The position numbers were made by a program, and so were the translations under genes. A stretch of 5,138 nt of DNA, taken from Terriglobia bacterium (GTDB lineage: Bacteria > Acidobacteriota > Terriglobia > UBA7540). How positions within the stretch are numbered: the stretch's first letter is position 1; every line of letters begins with the position of its first letter. Under the pieces are notes generated by a model. That model saw only the letters and a program-made list of their open reading frames with translations. It ran no database searches and was not told the origin of the DNA. The stretch is from assembly GCA_030042795.1 (NCBI GenBank), contig JASHYZ010000043.1:1-5138 (forward strand), given 5' to 3'. This document shows positions 1-5,138 of this stretch, in pieces.

Positions 1-878
1 ATATTGAGTTCAACTACCAGTCCATAGGCTCGGGCGGAGGGATCCGGCAGACGATTGACAAAACAGTGGACTTCGGCGCTTCCGACGGTCCCATGACGGA
101 CCAGCAGCTCGCCGAAGCCAAGCAAAAACTGGGCTATGACGTCCTGCACTTCCCAACTGTTCTCGGTGCGGACGTGCCCAGTTATAACATTCCGGGAGTG
201 ACAGCGTCGCTGAAGTTCACACCCGCAGCGATCTCGAACATCTATTTGGGCAAGATCACGAAGTGGAACGATCCCGCCCTCACGGGCCCTAATCCCGGAG
301 TAAAGCTTCCCAGCACAGATATCGTTGTAGTCCACCGTTCCGATGGCAGCGGCACCACCTACATTTGGACGGACTACCTATCCAAGGTCAACCCCGAGTG
401 GAAGAGCAAGGTGGGTTTCGGCACCTCGGTGAACTGGCCGGTGGGCTTGGGAGGCAAAGGAAACGAGGGCGTAGCGGGTCTGGTGAAACAGACGCCCGGC
501 GCTATTGGCTACGTAGAGTTGATTTACGCTATCCAGACCAATATCCCCTACGGAATTGTCCAGAACAAGGCCGGAAAATTCATTAAGGCGGATTTGGCTT
601 CGGTGACGGCCGCCGCAGCCGGCGCGGCGGCGAACATGCCCAATGATTTCCGCGTGTCGATCACGGACGCGCCTGGAGCGGATGCCTACCCTATTTCGAG
701 CTTCACTTGGCTTTTAATCCCAAGTCATATTGAAGACGCCACAAAGCGCGCCGATATCAAGGCGTTCCTACAGTGGATGCTGACTGACGGCCAGAAGGAC
801 ACCGAAGCTCTTGCCTACGCACCGCTGCCCGAGGCCGTGGTGGCGAAGGAGGCGAAGCAGATCGATCAGGTTCAGTAA
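1..878 (+). CDS. pstS: Phosphate ABC transporter substrate-binding protein PstS (5' end missing)
   Basis: PstS is the periplasmic or lipid-anchored protein that binds inorganic phosphate and delivers it to the PstCA channel. The frame is open from the left edge (first full codon at 3) to TAA at 876-878, giving 291 visible residues. The signal peptide and roughly 50-60 N-terminal residues are outside the window. The GTG at 66 is not the start, because the same frame upstream already encodes family sequence (FNYQSIGSGGGI). Ligand-loop motifs are visible: the Ser/Gly loop SIGSGGG (nt 21-41), FGASDGPMTD with the phosphate-contacting Asp at 84-86, and RSDGSGTT at 336-359, which matches the Arg-Ser-Gly-Thr phosphate site of known PstS proteins. 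The C-terminus ends normally. The gene sits first in pst order, 128 bp before pstC. The assignment is very secure; whether it is a lipoprotein cannot be judged. Confidence 0.97.
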   Translation, partial: IEFNYQSIGSGGGIRQTIDKTVDFGASDGPMTDQQLAEAKQKLGYDVLHFPTVLGADVPSYNIPGVTASLKFTPAAISNIYLGKITKWNDPALTGPNPGVKLPSTDIVVVHRSDGSGTTYIWTDYLSKVNPEWKSKVGFGTSVNWPVGLGGKGNEGVAGLVKQTPGAIGYVELIYAIQTNIPYGIVQNKAGKFIKADLASVTAAAAGAAANMPNDFRVSITDAPGADAYPISSFTWLLIPSHIEDATKRADIKAFLQWMLTDGQKDTEALAYAPLPEAVVAKEAKQIDQVQ

Positions 879-934
879 GCGGACTCGTTTTGGGGTGCTG
901 AGTGGCCTGCCTCATCCCTCCGGCAGTTGCATAT

Positions 935-974
935 CGGTGGGCCTTCTGGCGATCAGCGCTGTTCCAGCCCATCG
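935..974 (+). other. Imperfect stem-loop in the pstS-pstC gap
   Basis: CGGTGGG (935-941) pairs with CCCATCG (968-974) over seven pairs including one G-U. After a 4-base bulge, CTGG (946-949) pairs with CCAG (964-967), leaving a 14-base loop. No T-run follows, so it is not a classic terminator. In other pst operons the gene for the abundant binding protein is expressed above the channel genes, and a hairpin after pstS can stabilise the upstream message. That role is inferred here only from position. Confidence 0.35.
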
Positions 975-1006
975 CGAGACCTGCCACTTTGACCCCCAGG
1001 CACCCT

Positions 1007-1996
1007 ATGGCCACCTCGAACGCTGCGGTAACAACTGGGCTGCCGAAAGCACCCCGCGAACGCTGGCGATTGCTCGGCGGCACGCGGGGTGTCGACTTTA
1101 TCGCGTGGCTGGTGACGCTGATTGCCGCGCTCAGCGTGCTGGTCATTACGGTGTGGCTGGTAATCGAACTCTGGGAGCGCTCCAAGCTGCCCCGGCACGC
1201 GTTCGGTTTGCGCTTTTTCCTGGACAGCGTCTGGGATCCGGTGTTCGGCCACTTCGGGGCCCTTCCCTTTGTCTACGGTACGCTGGTCACGTCCGCGCTG
1301 GCGGTGCTCATCGCGGTGCCTCTGGGCGTAGGTGCTGCGATCTTTCTGGCCGAGCTTGCTCCGCGGGGGCTGTCCGATACTCTCACTTTCCTCATCGAGC
1401 TGCTGGCGGCGGTGCCGAGTGTGGTCCTGGGCTTGGTTGGTATCTTTGTCGTGGTGCCATGGGTGCGAACGTCGTTCGGGCCCGTTCTCAAGGACCTTTT
1501 CGGCTTCATTCCGCTGTTTCAGGGACCCATTTATGGCGTCGGCTTTCTGACGGCCGGCTTGGTACTCGCCATCATGGTGCTTCCCTTCATCGTCTCCATC
1601 TCGCGCGAGGTCTTGTTGAGTGTGCCGACTGACTTGCGAGAGGGCGCGCTCGCGCTAGGTTCCACCCACTGGGAGTCCACCTGGAGGGTGGTTGTACCAA
1701 CAGCGCGTACGGGCATCCTGGGAGCGATTTTTCTAGGCTTGGCCCGCGCCCTTGGCGAGACCATGGCCGTGTCGATGGTCATTGGCGGTACCCCCCAGGT
1801 TGCAGCATCTCTCTTCGCGCCGGGATATTCGATTGCGGCCGTGATCGCCGATCAGTTCTCCGAAGCCACCGGGGACCTTTTTCGGCAGTCGCTCGTGGAG
1901 TTGGGCTTGGTGCTATTTGGGGTTACCATCGTGCTGCACGCGGTGGCTCGGCTGCTCGTAACCGCCACGGCCCGCAAGGCAAGGAGTGCCGCGTGA
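1007..1996 (+). CDS. pstC: Phosphate ABC transporter permease PstC
   Basis: PstC is one of the two inner-membrane channel subunits of the PstSCAB phosphate importer. The chosen ATG at 1007 gives 329 residues, close to the usual family length, with a weak AGG at 998-1000 six bases upstream. The frame stays open up to a GTG at 902, which would add 35 residues (Ala/Pro/Arg-mixed) that do not look like PstC. About six hydrophobic segments are visible, near residues 31-55, 88-114, 124-150, 176-198, 234-256 and 296-318. The cytoplasmic coupling loop contacting PstB (the EAA motif) lies at about 211-231, with REGALALGSTHW followed by a VVVP turn, and is followed by the conserved LARALGETMAV. The stop overlaps the pstA start by four bases (GTGA), which implies coupled translation. 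The gene is intact; the only doubt is the exact start. Confidence 0.96.
   Translation: MATSNAAVTTGLPKAPRERWRLLGGTRGVDFIAWLVTLIAALSVLVITVWLVIELWERSKLPRHAFGLRFFLDSVWDPVFGHFGALPFVYGTLVTSALAVLIAVPLGVGAAIFLAELAPRGLSDTLTFLIELLAAVPSVVLGLVGIFVVVPWVRTSFGPVLKDLFGFIPLFQGPIYGVGFLTAGLVLAIMVLPFIVSISREVLLSVPTDLREGALALGSTHWESTWRVVVPTARTGILGAIFLGLARALGETMAVSMVIGGTPQVAASLFAPGYSIAAVIADQFSEATGDLFRQSLVELGLVLFGVTIVLHAVARLLVTATARKARSAA
1981..1986 (+). promoter_or_regulatory. Ribosome binding site fixing the pstA GTG start
   Basis: A strong AAGGAG lies inside the last codons of pstC, six bases before the GTG at 1993. It supports the GTG start that overlaps the pstC stop codon. Confidence 0.8.
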
Positions 1997-2844
1997 ACCG
2001 GCTCACCTGGCGAAAGGCGGTTAACGCGGTAATGTCCGTGGCAACGGCGCTGTGTGCCCTCGTAGCGGTTGCTCCCTTGCTCTTTGTGCTGGGGGTTCTG
2101 GTTGTGAAAGGCGCCACCTCCCTCAACTGGGCATTTTTCACGAAGTTGCCGGTGCCCGTGGGCGAGACTGGCGGCGGCATTGCAAACGCCATCGTCGGGT
2201 CGGGCCAGCTTTTGCTGCTGGCGGCAATTTTCGGCATCCCGCTCGGAGTGCTGGGAGGAATCTATCTCTCGGAGTTCGGGGGGTGGGCAGTGCCCTTTGT
2301 GGTACGATACGCCGCCGATCTGCTGGTGACCGTGCCTTCCATCGTGATCGGCATTTTCGCTTACGCCGTTGTGGTCCTGCCTGTGGGCCACTTTTCGGCT
2401 TTGGCTGGAGGATTTGCTCTGGGCGTGATGCTGTTGCCGATCGTGGTGACGAACACCGAGCAGTTTCTACGGACGGTGCCCGTGTGGCTCCGGGAGGGTT
2501 CCCTGGCGCTGGGCGCCGGACACTGGAAGACCATCGTCAGCGTGGTGGTTCCGGCCGCGTTGCAGGGAATCCTCACGGGGATTCTGCTGGCGCTGGCGCG
2601 CGTGGCCGGTGAGACCGCGCCGTTGATATTTACAGCCTTCAACAATGCCTACTGGAATCGCGGGTGGAACCAGCCCATATCCTCCCTGCCCTACATGATT
2701 TGGATCTACGGCATCTCGGCTTATGATGACTGGCACCGGCAGGCATGGGCAGCAGCCTTGGTGTTGCTGGCGCTCGTCCTGCTCGTGAACGTGCTCTCGC
2801 GTCTGGTACTGGCGCGCAGAATGGCGACGCGGAGGGCCGTGTGA
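1993..2844 (+). CDS. pstA: Phosphate ABC transporter permease PstA
   Basis: PstA is the second membrane channel subunit, pairing with PstC. It is 283 residues long, which is normal for the family. The GTG start is supported by the AAGGAG at 1981-1986 and by its overlap with the pstC TGA. About six hydrophobic segments lie near residues 13-39, 70-93, 104-130, 135-153, 186-210 and 250-273. Typical PstA features are [10 protein letters not shown] before segment 2, [15 protein letters not shown], the EAA coupling loop at about 167-187 ([14 protein letters not shown] followed by VVVP), and [16 protein letters not shown]. The late periplasmic stretch containing LPYMIWIYG is also characteristic and distinguishes it from PstC. 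The gene ends in a GTGA overlap with pstB. It is intact, with nothing odd except the non-ATG start. Confidence 0.97.
   Translation: MNRLTWRKAVNAVMSVATALCALVAVAPLLFVLGVLVVKGATSLNWAFFTKLPVPVGETGGGIANAIVGSGQLLLLAAIFGIPLGVLGGIYLSEFGGWAVPFVVRYAADLLVTVPSIVIGIFAYAVVVLPVGHFSALAGGFALGVMLLPIVVTNTEQFLRTVPVWLREGSLALGAGHWKTIVSVVVPAALQGILTGILLALARVAGETAPLIFTAFNNAYWNRGWNQPISSLPYMIWIYGISAYDDWHRQAWAAALVLLALVLLVNVLSRLVLARRMATRRAV
2831..2835 (+). promoter_or_regulatory. Ribosome binding site for the pstB GTG start at 2841
   Basis: GGAGG within the end of pstA lies five bases before the GTG at 2841. A second in-frame GTG at 2871 also has a GAGG (2861-2864) six bases upstream, so the start is not fully settled. 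The overlap pattern repeated from pstC-pstA favours 2841. Confidence 0.6.
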
Positions 2845-3701
2845 GCACTGCGACTGCAACGAGGTCTAAAGTGACCGATCAACCCAATCCTCAGACGACC
2901 CAGGAAATTGCCCAGGAGGTGGCCGGTCAGTTGGAGCCGGCCCTAGCCGACGCGGCTGTCAAGATCAGGGCGCGTGGCGTCGACTTCTTCTACGGCCAAA
3001 AGCAGGTGCTGCAAAGCATCTCAATGGATATCCGCGAGCGCAAGATTACGGCGCTCATCGGTCCGTCGGGCTGCGGCAAGACCACGTTTCTACGCATCCT
3101 CAACCGCATGTACGAGACGGTAAAGCACGCGCGGGCCGAAGGCGAAGTGCATCTGGATACGGACAATATCTTCGATCTGCCGCTCCCCAACCTGCGGCGC
3201 CGCGTGGGGATGGTATTCCAGAAGCCAAATCCTTTCCCCAAGAGCATCTTCGACAATGTCGCTTACGGGCCTCGGGTCCACGGCCTCGCGAGTGGCGCTC
3301 GTTTGGCCGAACTCGTGGAGCAGAGTCTGCGCGGCGCCGCCTTGTGGGATGAGGTGAAGGACAGTTTGCACAAGTCCGGCTACTCCCTGTCAGGAGGCCA
3401 GCAGCAGAGGCTCTCGATCGCCCGGGCGCTGGCTATCGATCCCGAGGTATTGTTGCTCGATGAGCCGTGTTCGGCGCTTGATCCTATTTCGACCGCCAAG
3501 ATTGAGGAACTCCTTTTCACCATCGAAAACCGCTGTACACTGGTGATTGTGACTCATAACATGGCACAAGCGGCCCGCGTGGCCGACTATACGGGCTTCT
3601 TCCTGATGGGCAAGCTGGTGGAGTTCAATGATACCAAGACGGTGTTCACGAACCCGGCCAAGAAAGAGACAGAGGACTATATTACGGGCCGATTCGGCTA
3701 G
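2841..3701 (+). CDS. pstB: Phosphate ABC transporter ATP-binding protein PstB
   Basis: PstB is the cytoplasmic ATPase that powers phosphate import through PstCA. Starting at the GTG at 2841, it has 286 residues. All nucleotide-binding elements are present: Walker A GPSGCGKT (74-81), Q-loop Gln127 in [18 protein letters not shown], which is diagnostic for PstB, signature LSGGQQQR (183-190), Walker B VLLLDEP (203-209, with Glu208 as catalytic base), D-loop SALD (211-214) and switch His239. The C-terminus ([18 protein letters not shown]) is the standard PstB ending. The ATPase core begins near residue 40, so there is a Gln/Ala/Glu-rich leader of about 40 residues that most PstB proteins lack; the GTG at 2871 would shorten it by 10. 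The frame is open further upstream to 2745, but that part overlaps pstA and is not credible. The enzyme is predicted to be active. Confidence 0.97.
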   Translation: MSTATATRSKVTDQPNPQTTQEIAQEVAGQLEPALADAAVKIRARGVDFFYGQKQVLQSISMDIRERKITALIGPSGCGKTTFLRILNRMYETVKHARAEGEVHLDTDNIFDLPLPNLRRRVGMVFQKPNPFPKSIFDNVAYGPRVHGLASGARLAELVEQSLRGAALWDEVKDSLHKSGYSLSGGQQQRLSIARALAIDPEVLLLDEPCSALDPISTAKIEELLFTIENRCTLVIVTHNMAQAARVADYTGFFLMGKLVEFNDTKTVFTNPAKKETEDYITGRFG

Positions 3702-3722
3702 CCCAGCGGTCTGCTAAAGATT

Positions 3723-3773
3723 CGGCCGCGCAGCGGAACGACGAGGCTTTGACCTCGCGCTTCGCTGCAGCCG
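3723..3773 (+). other. Imperfect stem-loop in the pstB-phoU gap
   Basis: Three nested helices can form: CGGC (3723-3726) with GCCG (3770-3773), GCAGCG (3730-3735) with CGCTGC (3763-3768), and CGAGG (3742-3746) with CCTCG (3753-3757) around a CTTTGA loop. That is 15 pairs separated by small internal loops. There is no T-run after it, so it is more likely an mRNA processing, attenuation or stability element than a strong terminator. It could also be chance pairing in GC-rich DNA. Confidence 0.35.
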
Positions 3774-3800
3774 GGGTTGAAGCGGGGTGATGAGAGCCTA

Positions 3801-4466
3801 ATGCGCCATTTTGAAGAACGCCTGAACGAGCTTCGGTTGCACCTGTTGGAAATGGGTGGTCTGGTGGAGGCCGCTGTGCACGGTGGGGTCCAGGCCCTGA
3901 TCGAAGCCAATGTCGACTTGGCCCGGCAGGTGCTTGCCGACGAGCCGCGCATCAACCAACTGGAGATTCAGAATGATGACCTCGCCACCGGCTTGCTCGC
4001 GCTCGAACAACCCGTTGCCTCAGATCTCCGCTTCATCACGGCGGCCATCAAAATCAACAACAACCTGGAGCGGATGGGCGACAAGGCAGCCAACATCGCC
4101 GAGCGTTCCATCGCGCTCGCCTCGGAGCCGGCGGTGACCTCTCTGGTGGATATCGCCCGGCTCGGCAGGCTGGTTGAACCGATGGTGCATCATGCTCTCG
4201 ACGCTTTCGTGCGTAGAGACTCGGCCTTGGCGCGTAACGTTCTCGCATCCGACGACGCGGTAGACGATATGCGCAATCACATTTCGGCGGAAATCGTTCA
4301 GCGCCTGGAGGAAGAGCCTCGGTTCGCCAAACCCTGGCTTGACCTGCTCTACATCGCCCGCAGCCTCGAGCGGATCGGCGATCACGCCACCAACATCGCG
4401 GAAGACGTGGTGTTCATGGTGGATGGAGTAGACGTTCGCCACGGCCACGTGGTCGCCGCACGGTGA
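3801..4466 (+). CDS. phoU: Phosphate signalling regulator PhoU
   Basis: PhoU is a peripheral cytoplasmic protein that restrains Pst transport and relays phosphate sufficiency to PhoR-type kinases. The ATG at 3801 gives 221 residues beginning MRHFEERLNEL, a typical PhoU start and length. A TTG at 3777 could add eight residues but does not resemble the family, and the RBS before 3801 is weak (GAGAG at 3792-3796). The protein shows the expected two-fold repeat of three-helix units. The metal-binding E-xxx-D motifs occur as ERMGDKAANIAE (90-101) and ERIGDHATNIAE (190-201), exactly 100 residues apart, with acidic residues Glu90/Asp94 and Glu190/Asp194 preserved. It lies 99 bp after pstB in the same direction and probably belongs to the pst transcript. 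It is intact, and both halves keep their metal ligands. Confidence 0.96.
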   Translation: MRHFEERLNELRLHLLEMGGLVEAAVHGGVQALIEANVDLARQVLADEPRINQLEIQNDDLATGLLALEQPVASDLRFITAAIKINNNLERMGDKAANIAERSIALASEPAVTSLVDIARLGRLVEPMVHHALDAFVRRDSALARNVLASDDAVDDMRNHISAEIVQRLEEEPRFAKPWLDLLYIARSLERIGDHATNIAEDVVFMVDGVDVRHGHVVAAR

Positions 4467-4586
4467 TCGCTGTCCCTGTCTGCCTACAGAGAGCTTTTCA
4501 GAGCTTGCTCTTGCGCTTTCAACCGCACAATGACGCGGCGCAGCCGCTGCCAGCAAAGCTACTGGCTCGGCGGCGGGACGGTCAGG
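4467..4586. other. Convergent spacer between phoU and the BON-domain gene
   Basis: The 120 bp between the two facing stop codons contain two short hairpins: GCGGC-GCA-GCCGC (4535-4547) and GCCAG (4549-4553) with CTGGC (4562-4566). Neither is followed by a T-run on either strand, so termination by these hairpins is possible but weakly supported. A 7-base direct repeat AGAGCTT (4490-4496 and 4500-4506) has no evident meaning. No coding sequence is credible here. Confidence 0.3.
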
Positions 4587-5138
4587 TCAGGGCGCCGACA
4601 AGGTGAAATTCAGCACCGACTCCGGTGGGATCTCGATCTGCTGATTTCCGGTCAGTGCACCTCCCGCGAGAGTCAGCTCGCCCCGGCCCTTTATCCTACC
4701 TTCCTCCTTCGCTGTTACTACCGTACCGCTAATGGTTGATCCTGCAGGAAGGACCGTGGTCCCACCCACCTTCACCGATCGCGCCAGCGTCCCACTGAAC
4801 GTTTGACCGGCCTGGCTTGTCTTCGAACTCAGCACGCCCGTTGTCCTGACGGCGAGAACTGTTTCTGAGGGAACGATAATGGGTGGAGGCTTGGCATAGG
4901 TTGTTCGACCGGCTGAGCGCCGGCCGCTGCGGGTGCCTGCGCTGCCGCGGTCTGGTCATCAACGGCAGTAACTCCCGGTTCTGCGTGGGCAATCTGCTCA
5001 ACTCTCTGCTGGGCCGCTTGGGACGCGACGCTACCCGCAAGTGGCACTTTCCCGTTTTGGGCGGCGACGTTCACTTGGGAACCCTTGGTATCCGGATCCG
5101 CTGCCACCTTGCTCTGAATGTCCTTGGCGATCGCGTCG
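4587..5138 (-). pseudogene. BON-domain envelope protein, frameshifted and 5'-incomplete
   Basis: Read on the - strand, the frame entering at the right edge encodes a BON domain: DAIAKDIQSKVAADPDTKG, a nGkVpLaGsV-type core (NGKVPLAGSV), then EPGVTAVDDQT, ending near 4950. An Ala/Pro/Gln linker follows. BON domains are small membrane- or envelope-associated modules. The frame then reads a non-family tail to a TGA at 4829-4831. The next frame instead continues sensibly from about 4898 with YAKPPPIIVPSETVLAV, VLSSKTSQAGQTFSGTL and IPPESVLNFTLSAP, to a stop at 4587-4589. Restoring one base at CC (4899-4900), making CCC, joins the two parts as a Q-P-Y-A-K-P-P-P linker. The C-terminal part is also shorter than relatives I recall, lacking the glycine-rich stretch near 4656-4667. 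The signal peptide and start are outside the window. This is either a decaying gene or a base-call deletion. The GTG codons at 5107 and 4835 are not real starts. Confidence 0.75.

Noticed and set aside
907..926. CTGCC/GGCAG hairpin after pstS
   Set aside because: It has only five pairs with a 10-base loop and no T-run, so it is within chance for GC-rich DNA. The 935-974 structure is stronger.
902..1006. N-terminal extension of PstC from the GTG at 902
   Set aside because: The 35 added residues do not resemble PstC, and the ATG at 1007 gives normal length with an acceptable, though weak, AGG upstream.
811..1632. Long + strand open frame overlapping the end of pstS and most of pstC
   Set aside because: It is out of frame with two clear pst genes, is Arg/Gly/Ala/His-rich as expected of a shadow frame in GC-rich DNA, and matches no family I recognise.
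1852..2391. 179-codon - strand open frame across the pstC-pstA junction
   Set aside because: It lies antisense to two secure membrane-protein genes, its composition is that of a reverse shadow, and no domain is recognisable.
4490..4506. Tandem AGAGCTT repeat as a possible operator
   Set aside because: It sits between two convergent stop codons where no promoter is expected, is only 7 bases long, and is not a Pho-box pattern.
4832..4955. Programmed -1 ribosomal frameshift joining the two halves of the BON-domain gene
   Set aside because: No X-XXY-YYZ slippery heptamer is visible in the switch window, and this family is not known to use recoding. A base loss is simpler.
4729..5040. 103-codon - strand open frame over the BON-domain gene
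   Set aside because: It is the third frame of the same strand. Its Arg/Ser-rich product has no family features, while the other two frames encode recognisable domains.

Overview
The window holds most of a high-affinity phosphate uptake operon, pstS-pstC-pstA-pstB-phoU, all on the + strand. A convergent, damaged BON-domain gene on the - strand follows it. The DNA is GC-rich. The style of the PstS protein, and a BON-domain protein with a Pro-rich linker and a C-terminal domain of the 'VPSETVLAVRT / SSKTSQAGQTFSGTL' type, suggest an Acidobacteriota-like bacterium. That placement rests on recognition of protein style, not on a marker gene, so it is moderate at best.

Layout: 1-878 is pstS without its 5' end, encoding the periplasmic phosphate-binding protein. 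A 128-bp gap containing an imperfect hairpin follows. pstC (1007-1996), pstA (1993-2844) and pstB (2841-3701) are tightly packed, and each junction is a 4-base GTGA overlap in which the next gene's GTG start shares bases with the previous TGA stop. A 99-bp gap with another imperfect hairpin precedes phoU (3801-4466). A 120-bp convergent spacer separates phoU from the - strand gene, which ends at 4587 and runs off the right edge.

How the genes work together: PstS captures phosphate, PstC and PstA form the membrane channel, and PstB supplies ATP hydrolysis. PhoU is the peripheral regulator that usually links Pst occupancy to a PhoR-type kinase and restrains uptake. No phoB/phoR genes lie in the window, and the region upstream of pstS, where a Pho box would be expected, is outside it.

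The pst-phoU part is ordinary, complete and apparently functional. The least ordinary part is the right-hand gene. Its BON domain and its C-terminal domain lie in different frames, with a break most simply placed at about 4898-4903. The C-terminal domain also appears to lack the glycine-rich middle section usual for this family. I see no new biological system here: no RNA gene, CRISPR array, insertion sequence or defence gene.
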